Assembly (NCBI RefSeq): GCF_032118995.1
Contig: NC_092657.1
Span: forward strand, 10,603,391-10,667,390
DNA from: Asterias amurensis
Taxonomy: Eukaryota > Echinodermata > Asteroidea > Forcipulatida > Asteriidae
DNA length: 64,000 nucleotides
Reading direction: 5' to 3'
Part shown: positions 1 to 11,800 of the stretch, piece by piece
Layout: every line of letters begins with the position of its first letter
Numbering within the stretch: position 1 is the first letter of the stretch
Program-made: the position numbers and the translations under genes
The notes under the pieces: model-generated
What the model was told of the DNA's origin: nothing
The model's input: only the letters and a program-made list of their open reading frames with translations
The model's database searches: none

Positions 1-2245
1 AGTGCTCTCGATCAGTTACTGGACTCTTTCATTGGGGATACTACAACTGTTGGAGATCCACTACTTTCATCTAGCCCCAAAGTTGACAGAATTTCTGGCA
101 GGAGTACCTGTAACAAAAAGAAACCGATTCTTAAAAAAGATTTCTCTACAAAACTCAAGATTGTCAATATCAACTGTTGAAGTATTAGAGCCAAATTACC
201 AGACTTCGAAGCAATGCTTGCTGCGGAAGATCCAGATATAGTCAATGGCACAGAGTCGTGGCTCACTAACGCTGTGGCAACCGGTGAAGTCTTTCCAGTA
301 ATTTACGATGTCTTTCGTCGTGACCGAACTTCTACCAACAGAGGAGGAGGGGTCTTTATAGCAGTCAAAAACATCTACATTGCATCACTTGAGTCCAACC
401 TGCAATCTGATTGTGAAAGTGTTTGGATATCCGTACAAGTGAAAGGCCTAACTCCAGTGTACATTGGGGCCTTTTACCGCCCGCAATCAACCGATTTGGA
501 CTATTTATTGCAACTAGACACATCTTTGTCAAAGATTCCCAATAATGCCTCTATTTGGCTCTTGGGCGACTTTAACCTACCCCATATTAACTGGAACTCA
601 GTTTCTTTTGTGCCAAGTGGAAGTTATCCTAGTCTGAGCAAACATATGGTTGACATCACGAATGATCATAATCTACATCAAGTCGTCAAGGAACCCACGC
701 GGGAATCCAACGTCCTGGATTTGTGTTTTACCAACAGTCCGTCTTTTGTTGACGCTGTTCGTGTGGAGAGTGGCATTAGTGATCACGACATGGTTATCAT
801 CAGTGCTTTGCTCAGACCAAAGGTGATCAGGCCGCCCAAAAGGAAAATATTCTTATACAACAAAGACAACTTTGAGAACATCAACTCAGACATGAACCAG
901 TTTAACAGTTCTTTGTCTACGAACATACTAGACACTCGCACCATTCACAACTTGTATGATGATTTCAAGGAAGCCCTTTCTAACTCCATGGACAGAAATA
1001 TACCATCGAAGTTTAGTTCTAGTCGCTTCTCCTTTCCTTGGGTGAATGGCTCTATTAAAAGAGATATTAGGAGAAAACAGAGAATCTACAACAAAGTCCG
1101 GAAATGGGGTAATGCATCCCACAAGTCTGAGTTTTGTAAGTTACGCAGAAACATAAACAGGAAAATCAGAAAATCTTATAAAACCTACATCAGGGATATC
1201 ATCGGAGGAAGCCTGAAATCGGACAACACTGAACCCTTCTGGAACTTCATTAAGTCTAAGAGAAAAGAAGCATCAGGAGTATCACCCCTTAATGTTGCAG
1301 GTGAAACTCTCTCTGGGGCAAAAGACAAGGCTGAGGCACTAAACCGTCAGTTTTGTTCAGTGTTTACAAGAGAAGATACCAACAATATTCCAGACCTGGG
1401 ACCCAGTAATGTTCCAGATATCACCAACATAATCATCACTACAGAGGGAATCTTTAAACTGCTTAATAATCTTAAAATTCACAAAGCTCCTGGTCCAGAC
1501 GGTATAACCGCACGTGTTCTAAAGAACTGCTCCCACAGTATAGCTCCGATCCTACAGAAGCTGTTCCAGAAGTCAATATCAACAGGTTCTCTTCCTTTGG
1601 ACTGGCGCTACGCTAATACAACTCCCATTTACAAGAAAAACGACAAAACCGAACCATCAAACTACCGGCCCGTGTCCTTAACATCCATCGATCATTTGTA
1701 AGTTGTTGGAACACATCATCCATGGTCACATTATGAAGCATTTTGAGAAGTTTGATATACTTGCCGACCAACAACACGGCTTTCGTAAAGGGAGATCCTG
1801 CGAAACTCAGCTATCTGTACTTGTGGATGACCTGCAGAAGATCCTCGACAGAAAAAGACAGGCGGATCTTGTAATCATGGATTTTAGCAAGGCTTTCGAC
1901 ACCGTCCCTCACCAACGCCTTCTAGCAAAGCTCCACCACAACGGAACACGAAATAACATCCTTTCATGGATTGACAGTTTTCTTACCCAACGTCATCAGA
2001 GGGTAGTGCTTGATGGGGAGTCATCAGATCAGTCTCCTGTGACTTCAGGTGTTCCTCAGGGCACAGTGTTGGGGCCCCTACTTTTTTTAGTCTACATTAA
2101 CGATTTACCAACCAACCTATCAAACAGCGTGAGGCTATTTGCTGACGACTGCATACTTTATCGAGAAGTCAACAGTAAGCAAAATACCGAATCTCTCCAA
2201 AAAGACATCAACAGCCTTAAAGATTGGGAGTCTAGCTGGCAAATG
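1..2245 (+). mobile_element. CR1/Jockey-group LINE, endonuclease plus reverse transcriptase, decayed and truncated at both ends
   Basis: Most of ORF2 of a non-LTR retrotransposon. The endonuclease reads from about 214, with GGGVFIAVK, the catalytic GDFNLPHINW and the SDHDMVI motif. A linker follows, then the reverse transcriptase with HKAPGPDGIT, NYRPVSLTS, HGFRKGRSCETQL, DFSKAFDTVPH, GVPQGTVLGPLLF and the active-site FADDC near 2140. The element was cut by the window start, so its 5' end is not visible. A stop lies near 180 within the endonuclease start region, and a one-base shift near 1695 moves the reading from one frame to the next inside the RT. The thumb region breaks off at 2245, where the tRNA-bearing repeat begins. 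The clade is inferred from the RT motifs; L2, CR1 or Rex are all possible. Confidence 0.9.
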
Positions 2246-2308
2246 TTTTGTCAATATCTTTGTTCGGGGGTGCCAGTCAGAAGCCATACAACCGTTAACT
2301 GCCGTGTA
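2246..2308 (-). repeat. Partial copy of the tRNA-bearing repeat unit, left of the piggyBac
   Basis: These bases, ending GCCGTGTA before TTAA, match the stretch at 6844-6911 almost base for base and match the reverse complement of 56107-56165. The unit continues on the other side of the piggyBac at 6602, so this is the left half of a unit split by that insertion. Confidence 0.8.
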
Positions 2309-3350
2309 TTAACCCTTTAGTTACTGTTCCGCCCGGTCGTATCGTCATTGTTACGCCTGAAACCGCCTGAGTAACCGTCCATGTTTTCAATGCATTAACC
2401 AAGCGCTTTGATAAATAGCGCCCTCACGTGTTATACATGGATAGAACAGGCGGTTGTTCCCCTATCCAATGCAATGAAAAAAAAATACTGTTGCCATTGA
2501 AAAAATGACGTCAGCTTAGTTCAAAGGTCAACTGTCGAAAAATTGTGGTGTGCGTTTACCAACCGCACCGCGGCGCGCGTCGTGCTGTACAAATTATTGG
2601 CTAAACATGGCCGCCCCCACACACCCCGACTAACGATGCAATAAACTTTGCGTGTTGTGTACATTATTCTGACGACGGCGAGTTTGGAGAAGTATAACAC
2701 TACAGGTAAATATTTAGACATCATTCACTTAATTTTTTGTGATATTCAAAGCGGATCCTTCAAAGCTTCAAATGTTGAAAGAGGCCAATGTTTTTTCGTT
2801 GAGTCGCCGTTTTTTCTTATGTTGTCATGGTCGAATGTTTACAAAACAATGTTTGGGATTTCACGTTTCCATGTTCTTAAGTTTGTAGTAAAAGTGCTAG
2901 ATACTAGTTTTATCATCCACGAAACATGTTTTTCCCCCTAAATTATACCAAATTACTTTTATCATTGAAATGGGTGTTTAGTTTAGCTTTGCCTTTACTT
3001 TAGTAATTCATGAATTTCAAAAATCACTAGTCCCAGTATTTTTCATTAGCAAACACAACAAATTATAAAAAAACAATATTTTATGAAACGTGGTTTAGTG
3101 CAATTTTGAAGAATGCTGTTTAGGGGTTTTGAGTTTCATTCACATTCATTTTTATCTCTTCACCTTGTCAACACTAAAAGCCATGAAAAGCAAATATTTA
3201 TTGTAAATTTTTCTCATTTACTGTATTCATTCAATCATTGAAAACATTTATGTTATCATCATTCAAAGGTCAAGTATCGAAACATTCCGATCGAGATCAC
3301 CTTCAGTCAAGTTTACGGCTACGCGGCGCTGTTGTCAAACATTGGTAAAC

Positions 3351-5614
3351 ATGGCCGGCGCTTCCCGACTTACATTGGACGATGCTCTGCGTCTTGTGGT
3401 GGAGGGTTCTGATGACGATGATGACAATTTGGATCTTCGGATGGATGCTAGTGACATTGATTCACAGGTAATTATTTTGCCATCATTGACTTTCTTTGGT
3501 GACTTTCAAAGCTTTTCATTTTGGAAAGATACTACGTTTACAAAACAACATTCTGGGTTTTACCTTTCCATTTTTCTTATTGGCCTATTTTTAGAAAACA
3601 TGTAAAATATACTAGTTTTATCGTCTACAAAACACCCTTTTATTTTCTAAACTATACCAATACTTTTACCATTGAAACGGGTGTTTAGTAATTTCAAAAA
3701 TTAACATGAAATCATTAGTTTTGGACATGGATTGAACCCAAGATTATTTTTAAAATTAGAAATCAGCTCAAGTTCACTGCAAGGTGATAAAAATCCCGCC
3801 GTCAGCTATAAAGAGAAAGGCTTGTTGCTTCGATATTGACATTACACAATTGAATTCGGTAGTTTAGATTCAAGTATAAATGGACAAAATGGAAACTTGC
3901 ACACCTTTTTTTTTTTTTTTAGAGTGTTTCCCGGCGAAGAGGCGGGAATGGTAGAGGTCGTGTTGACAGAGGTCAGGGTGGCGGTGCTCAAGGTGGTAGA
4001 GGCCGAGGGTGTAATGGAAGAGGAAGAGGAAGAGAGGGCCCTTAAACAACAATGGCGACACTGCCCCTCCAGCAGGATGGTCCAATACCCTGACTGCGCC
4101 CATCATCCATCCCTACACCGAAACCCCAGGGCCCCAGTGCAACCTTCCGTTTGATGCAAAAGAGTTGGAGTTTTTGCTCTGCCTTGTTGGAAATGGCTTC
4201 TTTGTTATTTTGGCTCACATTATAAATATGAATGCCGTCTGTAAAAGGCCCCCAATCATACCAGATGCTAACAACCAATATGCTACGTCTGACAAGTATT
4301 GGAAACCAACTAATGGTAATGAAATCAAGGCCTTTGTCGGTATAAATATCCATATGGGATTGAAACAAATGCCAGAGTACAATGACTACTGGAGCAATGA
4401 CCCATTGATGAATGACAGCTACATAGCTCCACGCTTGTCTAAGAACAGGTAGAGAAATTGTCACAGTTCTTTCACTGTAGCAATCCAGCTGACCCCATTG
4501 ATAACAATGACCGGATCAACAAAGTGCGTAACTTTGTTGAAACACTTGATGAGAACTTCCAACATATGTTGATCCCTGGACAAAACTTGTCTGTAGATGA
4601 AGCGATGATAAAGTACAACGGGAGACTTTCATGGAAACAGTACATGCCTAAAAAAACGACGAAATGGGGAATAAAATTGTGGTTTTTGTGCGATTCAATG
4701 ACTGGCTATTGCTTGACATTTCGTGTCTATACAGGACGTGCTGCCAACACAGACCGGGTACGAGACTTGGGTTTAGCGTATTCCGTCGTGATGGAACTTA
4801 TGCAGAACTATCTGATGCGACATCACCATGTGTTTGCAGATAACTTTTTCTCATCTTTACCTCTTGTGGAGGATCTGTTTGCTGCTGATACGTACTACTG
4901 CGGTACATTGCGGAAGGACAGGGTAGGCATACCCATACAGCTGCAGAATGTGCGTTTGCAAAGCTATGAGAGTGTCAAATGGCAGAAAGATCATTCTCAA
5001 GTAACTGTAAATAACTGGAAAGACAAGAGAAATGTGTACACCATTGCAACCAATAATGATGGCGCTGATGTTCAGAGGGCTCGTACAAGGTTTCGACAAG
5101 ATGAGATGATATCCGTTCCTTCTGTCATTGCTATGTACAACAGGTACATGGGAGGAGTTGACCACTGCGACCAATACCGTTCCTACTATAACGTTAGACG
5201 AACAGGGAGACGTTGGTGGAAGTACTTGTTTTGGGGATTGTTCAACCAGGCTCTTGTGAATGCCTTCATCTTGTGGGAGTTGTCATCAAGACCGCATAAG
5301 AAAGAAAAGCGGAGCTGGTAACTGAAGGCCTTCAAGACGTCAATTGTTCATCAGCTGATGGATGATTTCTCATCGCGTAAAAAACATCAGTGGGTCTTGT
5401 CAAGCGACCTATTTCTCGAACTCTGACAAAAGATCTACACCCTGGCCACCCCCTTGTTCAGTTTGGAGATAGAAAGCGCATATGCGCATGCTGCAAGCAC
5501 AAAGGCAGGATGACGGAAGGCAATCTAGCAGACCAGACCACATTTGGATGTTCCACATGCTCAGTGAACTTGTGCAAAATCAATTGTTTCGGTGAATGGC
5601 ATACTGAACAATGA
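3351..5614 (+). pseudogene. piggyBac transposase with C-terminal zinc finger, broken
   Basis: The start at 3351 (MAGASRLTLDDALRLV, then an acidic run) suits a piggyBac N-terminus. A GT donor follows GATTCACAG near 3467 and an acceptor sits near 3921, leading into an Arg/Gly-rich stretch. The DDE domain follows: IKAFVGINIHMGLKQMPEY, then the three catalytic aspartates in LSVDEAM, HVFADNFFS and MGGVDHCDQY. The cysteine-rich cross-brace finger CACCKHKGRM...CSTCSVNLC closes it at about 5480-5610. Visible damage is a frame change near 4035 after the RG stretch, another near 4453, an in-frame TAA near 5320 and a further shift near 5380. The terminal repeats argue against a domesticated PGBD gene. 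Confidence 0.9.
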
Positions 5615-5825
5615 ATCCTATATTTTGTACCAACATGTACTTTGCACAAGGATATGTTCATTGTTATAGTTGCTGCTTTCATGGGGGACACTAAGACGCA
5701 TGTTTTATGGTAACTTTTCAAGCCGGGTAAATTCAAGCCATAGTCAGTGTTTACATGTATTTGTTACGAAAAAGTTTGAGTAATTTTGGACGAATGTAAA
5801 CAGTGTGTAAAAAGACTATAATGTT

Positions 5826-6389
5826 AGGTCAAAGGTCAACTTTATCAAATGCAACAATACCCAGGGATAAATTCATTGCTGTATTTACTGTTTCATAGGG
5901 GACACTTAGACACATGCTAACTTTTTCAAGCAAGATAAATTCAAGCAAAGTCAGTGCGCCTTTCTATGGATACAAATTAAATGTGTTCAGTAGTTTTGGC
6001 CTTTTGAAGGTCAAAGGTCATTTGTGAATTTTAAAAAAACATCCCTTTACCTAACCAAATCTGCAGTGTGTTATATTCACTTGTTCATAAGTGAGACTAG
6101 CTGATACATTGTACCTATAAAGTGAATCACTGAGACTAACAAGAGTGCCAAGCTAGGTTTTTTATTGTAAAACTGGATTTTTGTATTATTTGACACATTT
6201 CAATGTCAAAGGTCAACCCTGGGCATAAGGTTACTCACTAATTTTGCTTTTTTTTTTAGGGTAATCATTCCACCACTTCATGAATTACATAAAAGCTGAT
6301 GAAAAAAACACAGTGAACACCAGCAGACAGGAATGTTGCAAATCATATTGTTATTTAAAGATGTTTGAAACTCAAAAGGTCAAAGGTCA
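5826..6389 (+). promoter_or_regulatory. Cluster of AGGTCA direct repeats (DR1-like) in the piggyBac 3' region
   Basis: AGGTCAAAGGTCA, two nuclear-receptor half sites one base apart, occurs exactly at 5826-5838, 6008-6020 and 6377-6389, with ATGTCAAAGGTCA at 6203-6215. Weaker TTCAAAGGTCA copies lie near 2520 and 3265. DR1 is the known site of RXR, HNF4 and COUP-TF type receptors. Any regulatory role here is inference. Confidence 0.4.
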
Positions 6390-6601
6390 ATTATTGGAGG
6401 TCAAATTGAAAAAAAATAATTCCTGTGAGTAAAAGTATCTTATGGTCTACCAAATAAATAAAACATGTAACACAAGATTATTCACAGAAAAAAAAGTATA
6501 CCGAGTTGTTTGTTGAGAGTGGTTTTCAATTATATTATATAGGATTCCATCAGTGAGCAAATGACCAATGTATACAATATGTGCAGTTTCTATTGGGTTA
6601 A

Positions 6602-6955
6602 GGGATCACACCCAAATTACGATACAACCTGGGAAGTGGCAGCTAGGGATCACCTTAAGGGGATGCGACTTTTGGTTTCAGATATCAATATAAACCACAA
6701 GGGAAACTGACTGGGTAAATTTGTAAATGATTTTTTGTGGTTAACCAAAGAATTGACTAGAGTGGGATTCGAACCAACGACCTCCGGATTAACGTGCCGG
6801 CGCTCTACCAACTGAGCTATCTAGCCCTATATTGGCGGTGTCCCTGTTTTGTCAATATCTTTGTTCGGGGGTGCCAGTCAGAAGCCATACAACCGTTAAC
6901 TGCCGTGTATTCAGGGAAGCTGCCGCTTCCCAGGTTGTATCGTAATTTGGGTGTG
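6602..6955 (-). repeat. tRNA-bearing repeat unit with inverted ends
   Basis: From left to right: a 40-odd-base arm (GGGATCACACCCAAATTACG...), a spacer, a tRNA-like body on the minus strand, a GC-rich spacer also present at 2246-2308, then the same arm inverted, ending TCGTAATTTGGGTGTGA near 6955. Taking out the piggyBac, the spacer copies at 2246 and 6844 lie about 310 bases apart. The same period separates the two tRNA-like bodies at 56186 and 56497. The unit therefore looks tandem rather than a lone SINE. Confidence 0.75.
6755..6826 (-). repeat. tRNA-like body within the repeat unit
   Basis: Read on the minus strand, GGCTAGA pairs with TCTAGTC as a seven-pair acceptor stem with one wobble. 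Box A is TAGCTCAGTTGG and box B is GTTCGAATCC. The anticodon loop ACGTTAA puts GTT (Asn) at the anticodon, but position 33 is C, not the near-universal U, and the T stem has one mismatch. This fits a tRNA-derived repeat with a pol III promoter better than a working tRNA gene. Confidence 0.75.
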
Positions 6956-8035
6956 AAGGGCTTTGATGCCACCATCAAGGTGAGAGAGTGGGCAGTCATC
7001 TATCCTGTCGCGCATCATCTGTGGTTCTCCACAATCACAAAGCGGAGATGCAAGATAGCCCCACTTGTGTAGGCTGCTGCGGCATGGCCCTGCGTCTGTA
7101 CGAAACTGATTTAAGACGCACCAATGGTTGCGCGGGAGGTCCAATCCCGGCAGTTGGATGGTGGGGTCAGCAACCAGGAACTTTTGGGGAACGTTGGTGT
7201 GGTCTCGCCACCGTGTGCGTCATAGATCTTCTGCTGTTGCTGCAATGTGGGGGACAATTGACCAAATTGGGTTTCTCGACTTTCTCTAGGGTGGAAGTCA
7301 AGGTCTCTGAGGAGAGGGAGCTCAGGGGTGGATCGGATCTTACAGACCAGCCTAGATGTGGCTACCTCTCTTCGGATGTCTTGAGGGGCAATGTTGCTCA
7401 GGACTGGAAGCCAGTCTGTCTTTGTACTGTTCTCATGGTGTTGTTGAGTTGGACGTCGAGAAGGTCGGTGTGGACAGAATTCCTCCAGACTGGAGCACAG
7501 TACTCAGCCACTGAGTAGCAGAGGGCTAGAGCAGATGTGTCCCTGTCTTAGCTTCCCATGTTGTACCCCCGAGCATGTGGATCAAGTTGTTTCTGGTCTA
7601 GATTTTGGCAGCTACTTTCTGGAGGTGAGGTTTGAAGGTGAGTCTGCGGTCCAGGGTGACGCCAAGGTAAGTCTGTTTGGGGGCGTGGCTCAAACGTTTT
7701 CCGTTGAGAAAGATGTCTAGCTCTTGTTGGCTTTTTGCATTGTGCAGGTGAAAGACACTGGATACTGTTTTAGCCACACTGGGCTGAAGTTGCCAGCGTT
7801 TACAGTATTCACTGATCTTTGCTATGTCATAATTGATAATGTCATCATTGACAGTACTGCCGAGGTCTCCAAACGTTCTTGCTTGATGGGCGAGGCAGAT
7901 ATCATCAGCAAAGATGAACTTTCCGCACATAGTGGCTGGGAGGTCACTTGTGTACAGGTTAAACAGGGTGGGTGCCAGTACCAATCCTTGTGGCAAGCCG
8001 TTCTTCTGCATTGTCTATGAGCTGCATGTGTCTCC
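6956..8035 (-). pseudogene. Jockey-like LINE, 3' part of ORF2 (RT to C-terminus)
   Basis: Minus-strand pieces read NGLPQGLVLAPTLFNLY, the active site FADD (FIFADDICLAHQ) and YLGVTLDRRLTFKPHL at 7600-8010. YSVAEYCAPVW follows near 7500-7590. The C-terminal block at 6960-7144 has HKWGYLASPLCDCGEPQ and a DCPLSHLDGG motif, the cysteine-rich tail seen in invertebrate Jockey-like ORF2. Several frame changes separate the pieces, so the gene is dead. It continues at 14979-15863 on the far side of the RAG1-like transposon. Confidence 0.88.
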
Positions 8036-8049
8036 CACGGCTGTTTCAC
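8036..8049 (+). repeat. Left terminal inverted repeat of the RAG1-like transposon
   Basis: CACGGCTGTTTCAC, identical to the inverted right end at 14961-14974, directly preceded by the target duplication CTCC. Confidence 0.88.
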
Positions 8050-8810
8050 ACGCTATGCAATGCGCGCTATCTAAGTCATGCAGTTTGTTTGTTGTGCTTT
8101 TCGATATTTACTCCACTTACGTTAACAAACGTACATTGATAGGTAGCCATTGCGCAATCAACCGTACGCTACTCGCCGCATACGCGGCAGTAAAAGTTGT
8201 CAAATTGTCCGTTTTTCTCGTTGCCTTGAACTGTTTTAGGTCTGTAATCCTTCGAAATGAGATTCCCAGTCAGATTATACGAAATGTTTCTTATAATTGT
8301 CACAATATTTCGAAGTTTAAGTATTTTTGTGGTGCTTTTTTCGATCGTAGGTTAAATCCACGGGAAAAAAACTTGCTCCAGTAAATCTTGAAATGTCATC
8401 AAGTTGAGCATAGTCAGCAAATTTAATCACTTCCACTGTATTACTACATAAATTTGACATAATAAAATACCTACTCGGACTTTGGGACATTGGGTAATAA
8501 TTTAGAAATCCTTCTTGAAAAACGTAAACATTAAGCATCCCACAACGCAGTTTTGACGAACCATGCACATCAGACGACTTTGCTCGCTGGTTAACAAAGG
8601 CATCAACTGCGGTACAACACACACAGCGCGCATGGTACCAGTTATTTTGCCGTGAGAAGCGCGGGGGTATTGAATACTACAGTATACAGTTTTGTTTATT
8701 TGTTGTGATTATGTTACGGTCTTCCGTGAAGAGAGCTGACAACAATAAAAATGCTACAAAGACTTCAGTTCATTTTAAGTGTTTCATAATGATTTATTGC
8801 TCTTTCAAAC

Positions 8811-11800
8811 ATGAGTTTCAAATTCCACCAGTTAGGATTAACAAAAATATGTAGGGTATGTACAAATCGAGTAAAAACATCAACAAGAAAACCAACAGTA
8901 TGCAAAGAATTCGTCAAGGAAATTTACAATGTATTTGATGTATGTACATGGGCTGACACTCCTGATCAACATCCCCATCATCTTTGTGAACTATGTGCGA
9001 GGAAGGTTCGTCACCAGAGAGCTGGTACTCGTGATTACGGTTTTAAGATTACTTCACTAACACAGCGGATTCAGAAAGACTGGCAAAAACATCCAAGGAC
9101 AGGGTCATGTGATGTGTGTGAACTACTCCAAAAACAATCGCAAGGAGGTCCCAAACCATCATCAACCAAACCCAAAAGAGGACAACCTGTGAAAGTCAAC
9201 GCCCAACAGATAATTCTTCCATATGACTGTTCATCAGAAAATATTTTCTGCTTTCTGCAAATGCCAACGGCTACCTTCCATCAGCAGGTCTCAGCCAGCA
9301 TAGAAATTATCGGACATATTGAACAAAGTCTGTTTACATGTGCCATTTGCCTGTGTATTTTAAGCAGACCCTGTGTACAGACACCATGCCAGCATAATTA
9401 TTGTGCAGTATGTTTGTCAGCTTACTTTACACATCACAAATTGACTGAGCTTAAATGCCCAATATGTATGAAACTGGTCAACTTCAACAAAGTAACAGCA
9501 AGTCCAAGGGTTCTTTGTGTTCAGCTTGACAGCTTGGATGTTGCATGTAACAAATGCAGCCAAATTGGCAACATCCACAAAGTTGTGGGTCACAAATGTG
9601 AAGTGACTGTTGATGTTCGGCCGAGAGTGACCATAGTAAAACATTCAAAAGTTATCGAGTCCCAGGCGAAAAGCACAACAACTTTCAGCACCAGAGTAAC
9701 CGATGCTGCAAGACTGCTAAAATCCCTTGCTAACGATCACCAACAGGGCAATCCCATTCCCCATGAAATAGAGCAAGCCGCTGATAAATGGACTTGGATC
9801 AAGCTGAACGAACACAAAGAGCACAAGGCTTATCTTCACACTGGTGGAAGAGTAAGTAATAAATTGTTATTGTTTTTAAGAAAATATTGCCACTCAAACA
9901 AACTTCAAAACTAAAATATATTTTTAACAGTAAAAGCAGGCTTAACTTTTTTTGTAAAATTTGTATGTACAGATAAGAAGGAACTTTTCACGTTTACAAA
10001 ATTTCTTTTGAAGAATAATTTAAACATCTTAAAACAGGTTTGTTAACTGAACATCATGATTGTTTTACTTGATCATGTACATGTAAGTCATTATAATATT
10101 GCACAAGTTGCTCCCAAAACATTTAAATTTAAGTTAACAAAACTAAATGTACAATAAATATATGATAGTGTTTTACAAACATTGCTAACCAGAATTGATA
10201 AAACATATAACATCACAAAAAATTTAAAAATTTAAAGAATTCAAAATGACTTAAATTGTATTTTCCAGCCTGCGTTAGTTCAGAAAGTGACAAAGACAAC
10301 CGAGTTAGAGTCTGCTGCCAAGAGTGCATCTGATACTGGGCAGAGTACGATGTCTGCGAATCAAGCATTAGCTATGATGCGTGACTGCCACCTTGCATGG
10401 GACCAGCTTCGAAAGCTGAAAAGGTACATTTGGTTTGTTTGCAAATTTATTATTTGTTTTTAGACTATTTGAGTTATATGCATCATTTTTGTAATGCTTT
10501 CCGCAATCTCCAATTACACTCTTTGATCACCGACTTAATGTACAATTTGAAATATAAGAACAAGTTAATATTGTTATGTTTGTATTTTTTGTACAGGTAT
10601 ATACCTAAAGGCTTCACAATTTCATCAGAAAGGAAAATGAGGAAGCAACAAGACATCTTCATCAAGGATAACCTGTGTGGGGAAATGATTAAGCTTGTGT
10701 TTCCTTCCACCAAGGCAGATGGCATCAATGGCTTTGAAACAAAAGAAACCCCTTTTGTTTATATCAACAACCTGCCTTCCCTAATTTTGGACTACCTTGA
10801 CCGCCTTGACAGGTACATTTACTTATAGGTACAATTTAAGCTGTGCAAGTACATTGTATGCTTGACAATGTTTTTAAATAACAAGTTTGAATTTTTTTCT
10901 CAACAGTGCTGGGCTTTTGGTGTGGCATGATGGAGTTATTCCGAAGGATGAAGTCTGGTTGAAAATTGGCGGGGACAAGGGAGGGACATCTTTTATGATG
11001 AACTTCCAGATAGTGAATGTGTCTCATCCAAATTCACTCAGCAACACAATTGTGTTCATTGTTTTTGAGGGAAGTGATTCCCTGGTCAATTTGCAATGTA
11101 CACTCCCCAAACTCATGAGACAGATAGCTGACTTGGCAACAGTAAAGTGGAGGTGAGATGTGTACTTTAACCTGTGATTTTACTACAATTAAGTTAAATA
11201 AGTTACATGTAACATTTTCTATGAGATAATATATGCAAAAAATTAACCTTGTTTACCCCTTTGTTTTCTTTGGGTGGCAATCGCTTTTGCAGAGACAAGT
11301 CCTTTCGACTTCTATGTTTTGGAGATTACGAGCTCTTGAACAAGACTTACGGCCTTTGTGGTTGCAACGGTAAGTACATGTATATTTCTGGTTAATAATA
11401 ATAAAATCATGACTTTTATAATTTTGAAAAAATAATGTAGATTTTAAATTAATTTTATTTTTTTTGCATCATTACAGCTCGTTACTGTTGCATTTATTGC
11501 AAAGCTTCCAAAGAAATGATGCAAAAACCCTTAGCTGAACGTGGACTATCCCCTGCAAGATCACTGAATGATATTAAAGACAACCACCAACACTTTCTCA
11601 AAAGTGGTGCCAAAAGGAGTCAAGCCAAAGATATTTCCTTCAGTGTTGTCAGTGAGCCGCTTATCCCCATAGAAGTTGATCATGTAAGTCAAATGTAACT
11701 TAATTAACTTTTTTAAGGGGATATGTTGTCATGATCAAAGCAGGTCTGTTGCTGTACATGGAATTATCAACTCACCAGTTACAACACCGACACGCACACT

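Larger units (their letters stand above)
2313..6597 (+). mobile_element. piggyBac DNA transposon, complete ends, decayed transposase
   Basis: The element is bounded by TTAA at 2309-2312 and 6598-6601, the target site used by piggyBac. Its left end reads CCCTTTAGTTACTG and the reverse complement of its right end reads CCCAATAGAAACTG, an imperfect terminal inverted repeat beginning CCC as the family requires. Length is about 4.3 kb, long for piggyBac because of about 1 kb of non-coding sequence on each side of the gene. Outside the TTAA, both flanks belong to one tRNA-bearing repeat unit, so the pre-insertion site can be read directly. Confidence 0.9.

Noticed and set aside
3351-5614. Domesticated piggyBac-derived host gene
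   Set aside because: The gene has frame changes and a stop, and the element still has TTAA flanks and terminal repeats.
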